Notes: generated by a model from the letters alone, not told the origin. Positions 43,088-53,875 are shown, numbered from the stretch's first letter. The stretch is 64,000 nucleotides of DNA from Rickettsiella grylli (GCF_000168295.1 NZ_AAQJ02000001.1:1451001-1515000), one strand, 5' to 3'. Numbers and translations: made by a program.

Positions 43088-44662
43088 TTAATGTGAAGAA
43101 AAAATTTTATCTACGTTCATTTTAAATCCGCTTAATTTTTTATCGATCATCAATGTGTGTTTTTGTTCTGATGTTGACAAAGGTTCGATGATCTCTTTTT
43201 GTAACGTTAAAATAGACAAATTTGCTTCCGAAATAGAATTTTTTTGCCGACTACGATTTTTAAGTTGTTGATTTATTTTGGAATCGGCTATTTGGCAATG
43301 AAAAATATAAAATGGCACGCTTAATCGTTTAGCTAATTTATAGAATAAGTCACGTTGACGATGGAGAAGAAAGGTAGCATCAATTAATGTAATAAATCCA
43401 GCATTAATCACTATTTCAGCCAAATCAAGAAGTTTAGCGTAAGTTTTTTCGGTGGCTTCTGAAGTGTAAATCCCTTTAAAAGGGGGAGAGAAGGAATTTT
43501 CGTAAAGTGATAGATTAAATAATTCTTTTCGGATAATGTCAGAACTTATTTGTATGCCACCATAGTTCATCGCTATTTTTTTTGCGAGAGTTGACTTTCC
43601 TGAACCCACAAGCCCATGCATAATAATTAAACAGGGTTTGTGAGGCTGGGTATAGGATTCTGCTAAATTTATGAAATTGTAATAATCACAAAGAATATCA
43701 CGTTTCTCATTACTCGTTAAATTTTTCTGATTTAATCGAAATAAAGCAATTTTGGCACGAACGACTGCACGATAAGAAAGATAATAAGCCAATATACAAA
43801 GTCCTTCATAATCTCCCGTGAATTGGAGATAGGTATTGATGAGTTGATTCGCATGTTTTGTTTTTTTTTTTCCTGATAAATCCATTACTAAAAAGGCAAG
43901 ATCAGCAATCACGTCTGTCCATCTCAAATCTTTATTAAACTCTAAGCGATCAAAAAGAATAAGTTTTCCATGATAAAGAATGATATTAGCAAGATGTAAG
44001 TCACCATGACAATCACGAATAAAGCCTTGTTTTTTACGCATTTCAAACATTTTTTGATGTATCTTAAATTGCTTATTAGCCCATTTTTGTATCCTTTTTA
44101 TTTGTTCTATATCATTCGATTTTTTAAGCAAAGGGAGAATTTGTTCAAAATTTTGCTGTGTTGGAGCATGGACTTCATTGGGAAGACCAAAGCGAGATTT
44201 TTTAGGTGCAATCGGTGTTTTTTTATGAAAATCTGCGATTAATTGGCCTAATTGATCAATCAGTGTGGTATTTAATTTCCCTTTTTTAAGAAGCGCGCTG
44301 AGTAAACTTTTTTGAGGAAATTCGCACATCTTGATAGCATATTCTAAAATGGGTCCTGTACTTCCATTCATTTGAGGCTGTTTCATGGTTCCAGTAATAG
44401 GGACGACAGCGAGGTAAATTTCAGGTGCAAACAATTGACCTAACCGCAATTCTTCTTCGCAAAAATATTTACGTTTTTCTAACGTTGAAAAATCTAAAAA
44501 ACCAAAATCGACCGATTTTTTTATTTTATAGGCATATTTTCCTGTCAATATAATCCAAGAAACATGGGTTTCAATAAGTCCAAGTTGCGGAGTTGGGTGA
44601 TTAAAGGCTCGATGAGAGAGAAGTTTTTTAATTGAAGAAGAATTAAACATAACTAAAAACAA
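43088..44662 (-). CDS. Bifunctional aminoglycoside-phosphotransferase-like and P-loop kinase-like protein
   Basis: The 524-residue protein joins a kinase-like N-terminal half with a P-loop ATPase. The first half has KYAYKIKKSVDFGFLDFST, then FIRDCHGDLHLANIILYHGK with the catalytic HGDLH, and ILFDRLEFNKDLRWTDVIADL. The second half (about 343-524) has LIIMHGLVGSGKSTLAKKIA, ISSDIIRKELF and LIDATFLL. This pairing is common in bacteria, but its substrate is not known to me. Confidence 0.8.
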   Translation of the reverse strand: MFLVMFNSSSIKKLLSHRAFNHPTPQLGLIETHVSWIILTGKYAYKIKKSVDFGFLDFSTLEKRKYFCEEELRLGQLFAPEIYLAVVPITGTMKQPQMNGSTGPILEYAIKMCEFPQKSLLSALLKKGKLNTTLIDQLGQLIADFHKKTPIAPKKSRFGLPNEVHAPTQQNFEQILPLLKKSNDIEQIKRIQKWANKQFKIHQKMFEMRKKQGFIRDCHGDLHLANIILYHGKLILFDRLEFNKDLRWTDVIADLAFLVMDLSGKKKTKHANQLINTYLQFTGDYEGLCILAYYLSYRAVVRAKIALFRLNQKNLTSNEKRDILCDYYNFINLAESYTQPHKPCLIIMHGLVGSGKSTLAKKIAMNYGGIQISSDIIRKELFNLSLYENSFSPPFKGIYTSEATEKTYAKLLDLAEIVINAGFITLIDATFLLHRQRDLFYKLAKRLSVPFYIFHCQIADSKINQQLKNRSRQKNSISEANLSILTLQKEIIEPLSTSEQKHTLMIDKKLSGFKMNVDKIFSSH

Positions 44663-44739
44663 TATTAACCCGTTACACTATAGCGTAACCTATTCTGAGT
44701 TGTAAGTGGTAATAAGTAAAGAAGGAAAAGGGATATTCT

Positions 44740-45885
44740 ATGAGATTACTTGATGCTAAAAAATTAGTCCAGCAATTATTAGCGGAAGCAAAAATTAAGA
44801 TGAATGGAAAAAATCCAAGAGATATCCAAATTCATAACGAAAAATTTTATAAACGACTCTTAAAAAATCCTATTTTAGCGTTGGGAGAATCGTATGTAGA
44901 GGGATGGTGGGATTGTGAAAAGCTGGATGAGTTCTTTTTTTATTTATTACATACAAAATTACCGGAAAATATAAAAAAAAATAAATATTTTATTTATTAT
45001 TTTTTAAAAGAGAAAATTCGAACCATTTTTTTATCTTGTTTTAACTTGCAAGCCAAGTCACGTGCGTTTGAAGTCGGTGAACATCATTACGATAAAGGGA
45101 ATTCACTATACCAAGCGATGTTGGATAAAGATTTAATTTATAGCTGCGCCTATTGGAAAAAAAGTAATAATTTAGATGACGCTCAACGTGCAAAATTGGC
45201 ATTGGTTTGTGAAAAGCTAAAACTAAAACCAGGGATGAAAATATTGGATATAGGATGTGGATGGGGAGGTTTTGCACGCTATGTAGCAGAAAATTATGGG
45301 TGTTCAGTTCTCGGATTAACGGTATCCAAAGAACAATATCATTACGCAAAAAAGTGTTGTCAAGGCTGGCCTATTAAAATTTTTTTTAAAGACTATCGAG
45401 ATATTACAGGCCTATTTGATCGCATTTGTTCTATAGGGATGTTTGAGCATGTAGGACCAAAAAATCATAAAACCTATATGAAAATAGTTCATCGTTGTTT
45501 AAAAGACTCGGGATTATTTTTATTACATACTATCGGAAGTAATACCTCTAAATATTATCCTAATCCATGGATACATAAATATATCTTTCCTAATGGAATT
45601 TTGCCTTCTATTCGTCAAATAGGGAAAGCAAGTGAGGGTTTGTTTATTATGGAAGATTGGCATAATTTTGGCGCTGATTACGATAAAACGCTGATGGCTT
45701 GGTTTGAAAATTTTGATAAGGCTTGGTTTTTCTTGAAAAAAGATTACGATGACGCGTCTTTCTATCGAATGTGGAAATATTACTTATTAGCGTGCGCCGG
45801 TGCTTTTAGAGCCCGCGATCTTCAGCTATGGCAAATTATTTTTTCTAAAGGGGGTCTCGTCAACGGTTATCAATCTATTCGCTGA
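44740..45885 (+). CDS. cfa: Cyclopropane-fatty-acyl-phospholipid synthase
   Basis: Cfa adds a methylene from SAM across double bonds of membrane phospholipid acyl chains. The 381-residue protein has an N-terminal lipid-binding part, HHYDKGNSLYQAMLDKDLIY (about 113-132) and SCAYWKK. The SAM site is MKILDIGCGWGGFARYVAE (about 167-185), with SIGMFEHVGPKNHKTYM and the later IFPNGILPS. It matches E. coli Cfa in length. Genes on its left point the other way. Confidence 0.94.
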   Translation: MRLLDAKKLVQQLLAEAKIKMNGKNPRDIQIHNEKFYKRLLKNPILALGESYVEGWWDCEKLDEFFFYLLHTKLPENIKKNKYFIYYFLKEKIRTIFLSCFNLQAKSRAFEVGEHHYDKGNSLYQAMLDKDLIYSCAYWKKSNNLDDAQRAKLALVCEKLKLKPGMKILDIGCGWGGFARYVAENYGCSVLGLTVSKEQYHYAKKCCQGWPIKIFFKDYRDITGLFDRICSIGMFEHVGPKNHKTYMKIVHRCLKDSGLFLLHTIGSNTSKYYPNPWIHKYIFPNGILPSIRQIGKASEGLFIMEDWHNFGADYDKTLMAWFENFDKAWFFLKKDYDDASFYRMWKYYLLACAGAFRARDLQLWQIIFSKGGLVNGYQSIR

Positions 45886-46003
45886 ATTTTAACTGTTTTT
45901 AAGCTGAATTTTTCTCTGAATTAATTTAAAAAATGAAGTTATAATGGTTTACCCTCTAATTGTTTTATGAAACAATGTAAGCCTAAATTATGTGGAGAAT
46001 CGT

Positions 46004-46543
46004 GTGATTGATGAGGAAGGTTTTCGAATAGGCGTTGGTATTATTGTGGCGAATAGGGAAGGAAAAGTTCTTTGGGCGAGACGCATTGGTCAACATGCCT
46101 GGCAATTTCCGCAGGGGGGGCTTCAACTGAATGAAACACCTGAACAGGCATTATTTAGAGAACTTTATGAAGAATTAGGATTAGAGGATTCAGATGTTGA
46201 ACTACTCGGGGAAACTAGGAATTGGTTATATTATTGGTTACCTTCTCATTTGAGACGTTCACATATACAGCCATTATGTATTGGACAAAAGCAAAAGTGG
46301 TTTTTACTTTGTTTGAGAGGTAATCCAGAAAAAATTTGTTTTGATAAGACCAGTTCACCCGAGTTTGATCGTTGGCGTTGGACGCATTATTGGTATCCTA
46401 TTAAACAAGTCATTACATTTAAGAGACATGTTTACCGGCGCGCGCTAGAAGAATTAGCGATATTACTTCCCTCTGAAGCTATACAATCAAGACGAGTTAG
46501 TAAATTGTGTAGCAACTTAACGTTGGTAGAAAAAGTCGAATAG
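46004..46543 (+). CDS. rppH: RNA pyrophosphohydrolase RppH
   Basis: RppH removes pyrophosphate from mRNA 5' ends and starts decay. I place the start at the GTG at 46004 (179 residues), because GGAG lies seven bases upstream and the family begins with VIDxxGxR. The Nudix box is [20 protein letters not shown] followed by LGL. It is preceded by [16 protein letters not shown], the RppH signature. It is followed by ptsP, as in other gammaproteobacteria. Confidence 0.93.
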   Translation: MIDEEGFRIGVGIIVANREGKVLWARRIGQHAWQFPQGGLQLNETPEQALFRELYEELGLEDSDVELLGETRNWLYYWLPSHLRRSHIQPLCIGQKQKWFLLCLRGNPEKICFDKTSSPEFDRWRWTHYWYPIKQVITFKRHVYRRALEELAILLPSEAIQSRRVSKLCSNLTLVEKVE

Positions 46544-46653
46544 TCAAATAAATATAAACTTATTTGAGCATGCTTACGGACTTGAGAATGGTTAGATCTT
46601 TTATTTAAAACCGTAATGATAGATGCCAAATACGAATGAGTTAGGTGTTTGCT

Positions 46654-48927
46654 ATGTTGAAAATGCTTCGTCGTATTGTTCAAGAAATAAGCTCAGTCCA
46701 GGGTTTTGAAAAAGCATTACGAATATTAGTAAGACGTATTCGTGAAGCGCTGAATATCCAATCGTGCACTGTTTTTATTCTTGATGATGAAAAAAATTAT
46801 GTTTTACTCGCAACAGAAGGTTTAAACCCTCATTGTATAAGAAAAATACGTTTTAATTTTAATCAGGGTTTAGTCGGTTTAGTTGGGCAAACGAGGGAAC
46901 TCATTAACATTGAAAATGCACCTGAACATCCTGATTTTTTATATATTACGGATGTCGGTGAAGAACGTTATAAGGCTTTTCTAGGTGTACCGATTATTCA
47001 TAATCGTGCTTTATTGGGTGTATTGGTCGCCCAGCAAGAGGAGCAGCGTTGTTTCGATGAAACCGAAGAAGCTTTTTTGGTGACTATGGCGGCTCAGTTA
47101 GGAGGGGTATTAGCACACGCTGAAGCAACAGGAGAAATACTTTCGTTATTTAAAGAAAATAAAAAAAAATTACAACAGGATATTTTTTTTCAAGGAATTG
47201 CAAGCGCCCCTGGTATTGCTATCGGTGAAGCTGTTGTTGTTTTTCCGTTTGCTGATTTAGAAGCGGTTCCTTGTAAAAAAGTAGATAACCTGTCTGCAGA
47301 AATAATCCAATTAAAGAAGGCGTTTAAAGCTGCGCGAGATGATATTCATCGTTTAAAAAAACATATGATGGTTGTTTTACCCGAAGAGGAACAAGCATTA
47401 TTTGATGTTTATTTAGCGATTTTAAATAAAGCGAGTTTAGAAAAAGAGGTCATAACGACTATTAAAACGACCCATCAGTGGGCACAGGCTGCTTTACAAT
47501 TAGTGATTAACAAACATGTGCAGCAATTTGAGAAAGTTGATGATGATTATTTACGCGAAAGGGCTTCGGATTTAAGGGATTTAGGTCGTCGAATATTAAT
47601 GCATTTGCAGAATAATCCGTTTAGACCACCGCGTTACCCTGAAAATACAATTTTGATTGGTGAAGAAGTAAGCCCTTCTGCTTTAGCAGAAGTGCCAGAG
47701 GGTCGATTAATAGGTATTGTTTCTGTAAAAGGATCAAGCCATTCTCATTTCTCCATTTTAGCACGTTCATTAGGTATTCCTGCAGTCACTGGCGTGGAAA
47801 ATTTACCGGTAAATCAACTTGAAGCGCAAACATTGATTGTAGATGGTTCTCAAGGACGCATTATTATTGCACCTTCAGAACGCGTTAAAAAAAGCTTTAC
47901 AACCTTGATGCGACAGCAAAGTGAAATTACGAATAGTTTAGAGGCATTACGCGAGTTACCTGCTCAAACATTGGATGGTTATAATATAGCACTTTGGGTT
48001 AATACGGGTTTAATGGCTGATGCAAGCCTTTCCTTAACAGCCGGCGCAGAAGGTATAGGACTTTATCGCACAGAGGTGCCTTTTCTTATTCGTGATTGTT
48101 TTCCTGCTGAGGATGAACAATACGGTTTGTATCGTCAATTATTAGCTGCATTTTCGCCTCGTCCTGTGGTTATGCGAACACTCGATATCGGCGGGGATAA
48201 AGCTTTACCTTATTTCCCTATTAAGGAAGATAATCCATTTTTAGGATGGCGTGGTATTCGTGTGACATTGGATCATCCGGAAATATTTTTAATACAAATT
48301 CGTGCCATGCTACGTGCTAATTTAGAATTTAATAATTTGCGTATCATGTTACCCATGGTGAGTTGCATTGCAGAAGCCGATCATGCTTTGCGTTTAATTG
48401 ATCAAGCGTACGAAAAAGTGGTGAGTGAAGATTCACAAGCGTGCAAACCGCCTATTGGAATTATGATAGAAGTACCGTCAGCAATTTATCAAGTCAGAGG
48501 ATTAGCAGAACGCGTTGAATTTTTATCCGTAGGGAGTAATGATCTAACGCAATATATGTTAGCAGTGGATAGGAACAATCCGCGCGTCGCTAATTTATAT
48601 GATCCATTTCAACCGGCTGTTTTAAAGGCGTTAGTACACATTGTAGAAGCTGCGCATCTTGCAAAAAAGCCTATTAGTATTTGTGGCGAAATGGCCAGTG
48701 ACCCTTTAGCCGTACCTTTACTTTTAGCAATGGGGTTTGATGCGTTGAGTATGAATTCTTTTTCTATTCCTCGAATAAAATCAGTGATTCGACAAACGAG
48801 TTTAAGTCAAGCGAAGAATACATTAATACACATTTTAGCGATGGATAATGCGGCGGATATAAGAAAATATTTAAGTGAAGCCGTACCACAGTTTAATGTA
48901 GATTGTTTAATGCCTGTTACTGGATAG
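46654..48927 (+). CDS. ptsP: Phosphoenolpyruvate-protein phosphotransferase PtsP (nitrogen PTS enzyme I)
   Basis: PtsP passes phosphate from PEP to NPr and then EIIANtr, a regulatory chain linked to nitrogen and virulence. From ATG 46654 the protein has 757 residues: a GAF domain (about 15-165), the linker GIASAPGIAIGEAVV, the phosphohistidine domain with KGSSHSHFSILARSLGIPAV, and the PEP-binding barrel with GLYRTEVPFL, MRTLDIGGDKALPYFP, VGSNDLTQYMLAVDR and ISICGEMASDP. A GTG at 46645 is an alternative start. No NPr or EIIANtr gene is in the window. Confidence 0.93.
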   Translation: MLKMLRRIVQEISSVQGFEKALRILVRRIREALNIQSCTVFILDDEKNYVLLATEGLNPHCIRKIRFNFNQGLVGLVGQTRELINIENAPEHPDFLYITDVGEERYKAFLGVPIIHNRALLGVLVAQQEEQRCFDETEEAFLVTMAAQLGGVLAHAEATGEILSLFKENKKKLQQDIFFQGIASAPGIAIGEAVVVFPFADLEAVPCKKVDNLSAEIIQLKKAFKAARDDIHRLKKHMMVVLPEEEQALFDVYLAILNKASLEKEVITTIKTTHQWAQAALQLVINKHVQQFEKVDDDYLRERASDLRDLGRRILMHLQNNPFRPPRYPENTILIGEEVSPSALAEVPEGRLIGIVSVKGSSHSHFSILARSLGIPAVTGVENLPVNQLEAQTLIVDGSQGRIIIAPSERVKKSFTTLMRQQSEITNSLEALRELPAQTLDGYNIALWVNTGLMADASLSLTAGAEGIGLYRTEVPFLIRDCFPAEDEQYGLYRQLLAAFSPRPVVMRTLDIGGDKALPYFPIKEDNPFLGWRGIRVTLDHPEIFLIQIRAMLRANLEFNNLRIMLPMVSCIAEADHALRLIDQAYEKVVSEDSQACKPPIGIMIEVPSAIYQVRGLAERVEFLSVGSNDLTQYMLAVDRNNPRVANLYDPFQPAVLKALVHIVEAAHLAKKPISICGEMASDPLAVPLLLAMGFDALSMNSFSIPRIKSVIRQTSLSQAKNTLIHILAMDNAADIRKYLSEAVPQFNVDCLMPVTG

Positions 48928-48932
48928 CCTTC

Positions 48933-50276
48933 ATGAGTTGGTGTAAAAAATATCAATCGAGTTTTAATGGATATCCTATAGAGCGGCCGGGGAAAGTATC
49001 ACGTCCTGAGCGTTATGCCGAATTGAAACCGGGCCAATTAACGTCAATAGCGCGTGGTTTAGGTGCGAGTTATGGCGATGCTGCTTTAAATGCACACGGA
49101 GAGATCATTTTAACCCATCGTCTGGATCGTCTTCTGAAATTTGATACGCATCAGGGAATACTTTCTGTTGAGGCGGGAATAACGTTAGAAAAAATATTAA
49201 AATGGAGTGTTAAGCAGGGTTGGTTTTTACCGGTCATACCCGGAACAGCAGAAGTGACTTTAGGGGGATGTATTGCAACGGATATACATGGAAAAAATCA
49301 TAAGGATGCAGGTTCTTTAGGCCAGCATATCCTTCATTTACAACTGATTACTGCGAGTGGAAAAAAGATAAATTGCTCTCCTCAAGTAATGCCTGAATTA
49401 TTTTGGGCGACGATTGGTGGTATGGGTTTAACAGGAATTATTGGCGAAGCGACGTTACAATTAAAACGAATTGAAACCGCTTATATGAAGGTACAGGTTC
49501 AAGCCATCTCTCGTTTAAAGCAAATAATAGAGAAGTTAGGACAGGGGGAAAACGAATTTGATTATAACGTCGCTTGGTTAGACATGTTAAACAAACCATT
49601 TTTTCATGGTCTTCTCATAAAAGCGAAGCATGCAACGTTATCAGAACTTTCTGATGCGCAGCAAAAAAAACCTTTTTTAACTTCAAAGTATGCCCGATTG
49701 AATTGTCCGTCTTTATTTTCGTATTCTGTTTTACATCCTCGATTCGTTCAATGGTTTAATAAGGCGTATTACCATTTAGCTAAAAAAAACCAATTTTTTT
49801 TACAAGCCTATCACGATTATTTTTTTCCATTGGATCGTTTAAAAAACTGGCCCCGTCTATATGGTAAAAGAGGGTTTATTCAATATCAATGTGTAATACC
49901 CACAAAATTTTCTTACGTTGCAATTCATGAAATTTTGGAAATTTTGCAGAGGAATAAGCAACCTATTTATCTTGCCGTATTAAAATATTTTGGCCAGGAA
50001 AATTTAGCGCCATTGTCATTCCCATTACCAGGATTTACTTTAGCGCTTGATATTCCTATAAGGGGAGATCAATTATTTGAATGCTTAAATAAATTGGACG
50101 AAATAGTTATTCAGACTGGTGGGAGGATTTATTTAGCAAAAGATGCACGTTTAAACCCCGAAGCCTTTCGAGCGATGTATAAAAGATATCCCGAATGGTT
50201 AACGGTTAAACGGCATTGGGATCCACAGGATAAAATGAGTTCAAGTTTATCAAGGCGTTTAAATTTGGGTTTCTAG
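48933..50276 (+). CDS. FAD-binding oxidoreductase of the DprE1 type
   Basis: Read from the ATG at 48933, five bases after ptsP, the product has 447 residues. The FAD-binding region shows ARGLGASYGDAALNAHG, IPGTAEVTLGGCIATDIHGK followed by NHKDAGSLGQHI, close to the mycobacterial DprE1 motif with its GKNHxxAGSxGxH. DprE1 oxidises decaprenyl-phosphoryl ribose, the first half of its conversion to the arabinose form. The DprE2-type reductase partner is not adjacent. A possible supplier of the substrate is the UbiA-family enzyme at 5025-5948. Family fairly sure, substrate inferred. Confidence 0.8.
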   Translation: MSWCKKYQSSFNGYPIERPGKVSRPERYAELKPGQLTSIARGLGASYGDAALNAHGEIILTHRLDRLLKFDTHQGILSVEAGITLEKILKWSVKQGWFLPVIPGTAEVTLGGCIATDIHGKNHKDAGSLGQHILHLQLITASGKKINCSPQVMPELFWATIGGMGLTGIIGEATLQLKRIETAYMKVQVQAISRLKQIIEKLGQGENEFDYNVAWLDMLNKPFFHGLLIKAKHATLSELSDAQQKKPFLTSKYARLNCPSLFSYSVLHPRFVQWFNKAYYHLAKKNQFFLQAYHDYFFPLDRLKNWPRLYGKRGFIQYQCVIPTKFSYVAIHEILEILQRNKQPIYLAVLKYFGQENLAPLSFPLPGFTLALDIPIRGDQLFECLNKLDEIVIQTGGRIYLAKDARLNPEAFRAMYKRYPEWLTVKRHWDPQDKMSSSLSRRLNLGF

Positions 50277-50277
50277 A

Positions 50278-52293
50278 CTAATCCATTAAATCTAAACTTT
50301 TTAAGAAAGCATGTATTTTTGGCGCGCGGCCACGAAATTTTTTAAATAACTCGATTGCATCCATGGCACCACCTTGTTCTAAAATACTCTGTAGAAAAGC
50401 GTTTCCAGTTTCCGCATTAAAAATTCCATCTTTTTGAAATTTAGAAAAAACATCACACGCTAAAACTTCTGACCAAAGATAACTATAATACCCAGCCGCA
50501 TAGCCGCCCGAAAAAATATGTGAAAAGCCATGTTGAAATCGATTAAATGGAGCGATGGGTATAATATCAATACGTTGACGTATCGAATCCAATAATTCTT
50601 GAATTTGTTCATAACCTTTTTCGGGATCAAATTCTACATGCAATCGAAAATCAAATAAGGATAATTCAATCTGTCTTAATAATTGCAAACCCGATTGAAA
50701 ATTTTTAGCTGCGCGCATTTTTTTAATTAATGTGCTGGGTAAGCGTCTATTTGTTTTATAATGACGACTTATTAAATTTAAAATTGATTTTTCCCAAGCG
50801 AAATATTCTAAAAATTGACTGGGCAATTCGACGGCATCCCAAGCAACTCCATTAATGCCTGAAACAGCGGGGTAATCAATTAACGTTAAAAGATGCTGTA
50901 GACCATGACCAAATTCATGAAATAAGGTTAATACTTCTTCGTGGGTTAATAAGGACGCGGTAGAATCGGTAGAGGCAGAAAAATTACAGGTTAGAAAAGC
51001 AATAGGAGTCTGAATAGAACCATTACTTAAATAACGTCGTGATTGATAGTCATCCATCCATGCGCCTTCACGTTTCCCCGGCCTTGCATAGAGATCTAAA
51101 TAAAATTGGCCTCGTAATTGATGTTGCTTATCAGTAATCGTAAAAAAACGAACACTGGGATCCCACACCTCAATATCTTTCACTTCTTTGATTTGCATGC
51201 CCCATAAACGTTCAATGAGGTTAAAAAGACCGGAAAGTACTTTATCTATAGGAAAATAACAGCGTAGGGTATCGTCGCAAATACCAAATTTTTTTTCTTG
51301 TAATTTTTCGCGATAATACAAAATATCCCATGCTTCTAAGTTATCAATTTGATCGCGGTATTTGGCAAAAGTAGAAAGTGCTTCCCATTCTTTTTTCGCT
51401 TTGGGTTGTGAATAAGCCAGTAGATTTTCTAGAAACTCGAGAACTTCTTCAGGATTTTTTGCCATTTTATTCGCGGCTAAACTTTTTTGAGCATAATTTT
51501 TGAAGCCTAATAATTGGCTTAATTCATGGCGTAATTTAAGGATATTGAAAATTATTTTACTATTATCGAGGGTGGGATTACCCAGCTCTGATGCGCGGGT
51601 AATATGTGCCTTATAGATTAATTCTCGTAAACTACGATTATCCGCGTACGTGAGTAATGGAAAATAAGAAGGAGAATCCAGTGTAATGAGATAACCTATG
51701 AGATTTTTATCTTTTGCTGCTTTTTCTGCGTTGGTGATCACATAAGCAGGGACTCCTTTTAGTTCCGATTTATTTTTAATACAGGTTGACCATTCAGCCG
51801 TAGCGTCCAGTAAATTTTCTTCAAATTGATTTGAGAGTTGCAATAATTGCGTTTCAATGTCTTCATATCTTTTTTGTTTGTCTTCGGGTAAATCAACGCC
51901 ACCGAGATGAAAATCGCGTAACGCATTATGTAGACATTTTTCTTGTGCATAATTGAATTGATAATCACTATTGGCTAACGTTTTAATCGCCTGATAAATC
52001 GCCTGATTTTGACTTAGTTCTGAATGATAGACACTTAATTTTGGAAGGCACTCATTATAAGCAACTCTTAATTCGGGTGTTTGTCTAACGGCGTGTAAAT
52101 GATTAATGGGAGACCAAAAATGTTGGATTCGATCATCCAAATCATCTAATTTCTGAATAAAACTCCAATCCAGAGGAATGATTTCAGCTAATAATTGGGT
52201 TAATTCTGATTTGTTTTTTGCAAGTAGCGCATCCAGTTCTCTGACAATCGTTTTCGGATTAATTTCATTAAATTGAGGCAATGTATTTATCAT
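50278..52293 (-). CDS. prlC: Oligopeptidase A (M3 family metallopeptidase)
   Basis: PrlC degrades short peptides, including signal peptides, in the cytoplasm. The 671-residue protein has the zinc motif LFHEFGHGLQHLL (HExxH, about residue 454-466) followed by the second glutamate in WDAVELPSQFLEYF. The region RPGKREGAWMDDYQSR and the late FSHIFSGGYAAGYYSYLWSE are typical of this subfamily. Length is normal. It is convergent with the DprE1-like gene, one base apart. Confidence 0.94.
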   Translation of the reverse strand: MINTLPQFNEINPKTIVRELDALLAKNKSELTQLLAEIIPLDWSFIQKLDDLDDRIQHFWSPINHLHAVRQTPELRVAYNECLPKLSVYHSELSQNQAIYQAIKTLANSDYQFNYAQEKCLHNALRDFHLGGVDLPEDKQKRYEDIETQLLQLSNQFEENLLDATAEWSTCIKNKSELKGVPAYVITNAEKAAKDKNLIGYLITLDSPSYFPLLTYADNRSLRELIYKAHITRASELGNPTLDNSKIIFNILKLRHELSQLLGFKNYAQKSLAANKMAKNPEEVLEFLENLLAYSQPKAKKEWEALSTFAKYRDQIDNLEAWDILYYREKLQEKKFGICDDTLRCYFPIDKVLSGLFNLIERLWGMQIKEVKDIEVWDPSVRFFTITDKQHQLRGQFYLDLYARPGKREGAWMDDYQSRRYLSNGSIQTPIAFLTCNFSASTDSTASLLTHEEVLTLFHEFGHGLQHLLTLIDYPAVSGINGVAWDAVELPSQFLEYFAWEKSILNLISRHYKTNRRLPSTLIKKMRAAKNFQSGLQLLRQIELSLFDFRLHVEFDPEKGYEQIQELLDSIRQRIDIIPIAPFNRFQHGFSHIFSGGYAAGYYSYLWSEVLACDVFSKFQKDGIFNAETGNAFLQSILEQGGAMDAIELFKKFRGRAPKIHAFLKSLDLMD

Positions 52294-52355
52294 GTAATAT
52301 CCTAGGTTTTGCAGTTATTTTTAAGAAAAATTACAAAGGAAGCAAGTTACAATAG

Positions 52356-52811
52356 CTAAATTTTTTGTGAAACTTTTATCTGATCCAGCTTAAAACCGCG
52401 ATGTTGAAGATAACGTATTTGACGTAACGGCGATTTAAGAAAATCATTAGATTTAGATTTTTTTTTCAGAATTTTTTGTATAATCGCAACCCAAAACGTT
52501 TCATCCTGAGGAAGTTGATCTAAAATAATAGTATCAGCTATACCATATTGATGACATTCAGCAATGATGCGTAGAGGCCCATACCCTTGCCTTATGCGCT
52601 TTTGAATAAAACTTTCACAAAAACGAACGTCATCTAAAAGTTTTTGTTGACTTAAATTATCCAAAACAACATTTATTGATTGTTGCAAAAACCCCTTTTG
52701 TATCAGTTTTTTTCGAAGTGTACAACGAGAATGTTCTTTTTGCGCGAGATAACGCAAGGCAATGTGGTAAATGTTTTTGTCAATTTCTGAAGCATTCTTT
52801 TCACTTAACAT
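52356..52811 (-). CDS. recX: RecA regulator RecX
   Basis: RecX binds RecA filaments and limits their activity. The 151-residue protein has the tandem three-helix repeats of the family: ALRYLAQKEHSRCTLRKKLI near the N-terminus, LLDDVRFCESFIQKRIRQGY and GPLRIIAECHQYGI in the middle, and RQIRYLQHRGFKLDQIK at the end. It lies 8 bases downstream of recA, its usual place. Confidence 0.9.
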   Translation of the reverse strand: MLSEKNASEIDKNIYHIALRYLAQKEHSRCTLRKKLIQKGFLQQSINVVLDNLSQQKLLDDVRFCESFIQKRIRQGYGPLRIIAECHQYGIADTIILDQLPQDETFWVAIIQKILKKKSKSNDFLKSPLRQIRYLQHRGFKLDQIKVSQKI

Positions 52812-52819
52812 ATTTAAGT

Positions 52820-53875
52820 TTAAGGTTCAATGATTTCAGTTTCCAATTCTGGCGTTTCACGTCGACTCTCTTTAGTGGAGTTACCCAATAAATTTTTTCG
52901 GATTTCTGTTTCTATTTGTTGACAAAGTTCAATGCGATCGCGTAAAAACTGCTTTACATTGTCCTTACCTTGACCAATCCGTTCCCCTTGATAGCTATAC
53001 CATGCGCCGGCTTTATCAATTAACCCTTGCGCGACACCCAGATCAACGATTTCTCCTCTGTGACAGATACCTTGATTATAAAGAATTTCAAATTCAGCTT
53101 GTTTGAAGGGGGGAGCCACTTTATTTTTAACGACTTTGACTCGTGTTTCATTCCCGATGACTTCGTCACTTTTTTTGATTGAACCCGTACGACGTATATC
53201 AAGACGTACTGACGCATAAAATTTTAATGCATTTCCACCTGTTGTTGTTTCAGGGTTACCAAACATAACGCCAATTTTCATACGAATTTGATTAATAAAA
53301 ATAACGAGCGTATTGGAGCGTTTAATATTTCCTGCAAGTTTACGTAACGCTTGTGACATTAAACGCGCTTGCAAACCCATGTGCGAATCGCCCATCTCTC
53401 CTTCAATTTCAGCCCGCGGAGTAAGTGCGGCAACCGAGTCAACGACAATAATGTCAATTGCATTAGAACGAACTAACATATCAACAATTTCTAATGCCTG
53501 TTCTCCGGTATCCGGCTGAGAAACAAGAAGATCATCTTTTTTTACGCCTAATTTTTCGGCATAATTCGCATCAAGTGCATGTTCAGCATCAACGAATGCG
53601 GCGACCCCCCCCATTTTTTGGCATTCCGCAATGGTTTGTAAGGTCAGTGTTGTTTTCCCCGAAGATTCAGGACCATAGATTTCAACGATACGCCCGCGTG
53701 GTAGCCCTCCTATTCCTAAAGCAATATCGAGTCCTAAAGATCCGGTGGAGATTACATCGACAGAAACCCGACTTGAATCACCCAAGCGCATAACAGCACC
53801 TTCACCATGCTGCTTTTTAATCTGACTTAATGCCATTTTAAGGGCTTTTTCTCGTGAATTAGTTGCATCACTCAT
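52820..53875 (-). CDS. recA: Recombinase RecA
   Basis: RecA drives homologous strand exchange. The 351-residue protein has [36 protein letters not shown] (Walker A, about 65-80), [30 protein letters not shown] and [21 protein letters not shown], all standard. The C-terminal tail is acidic. No LexA-type box (CTGT-N8-ACAG) is visible upstream. A TGCGATAAT extended -10 element lies about 45 bases before the start. Confidence 0.97.
   Translation of the reverse strand: MSDATNSREKALKMALSQIKKQHGEGAVMRLGDSSRVSVDVISTGSLGLDIALGIGGLPRGRIVEIYGPESSGKTTLTLQTIAECQKMGGVAAFVDAEHALDANYAEKLGVKKDDLLVSQPDTGEQALEIVDMLVRSNAIDIIVVDSVAALTPRAEIEGEMGDSHMGLQARLMSQALRKLAGNIKRSNTLVIFINQIRMKIGVMFGNPETTTGGNALKFYASVRLDIRRTGSIKKSDEVIGNETRVKVVKNKVAPPFKQAEFEILYNQGICHRGEIVDLGVAQGLIDKAGAWYSYQGERIGQGKDNVKQFLRDRIELCQQIETEIRKNLLGNSTKESRRETPELETEIIEP

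Noticed and set aside
46544-46567. TCAAATAA/TTATTTGA hairpin after rppH as a terminator
   Set aside because: The stem is short and A/T only, and no T run follows.
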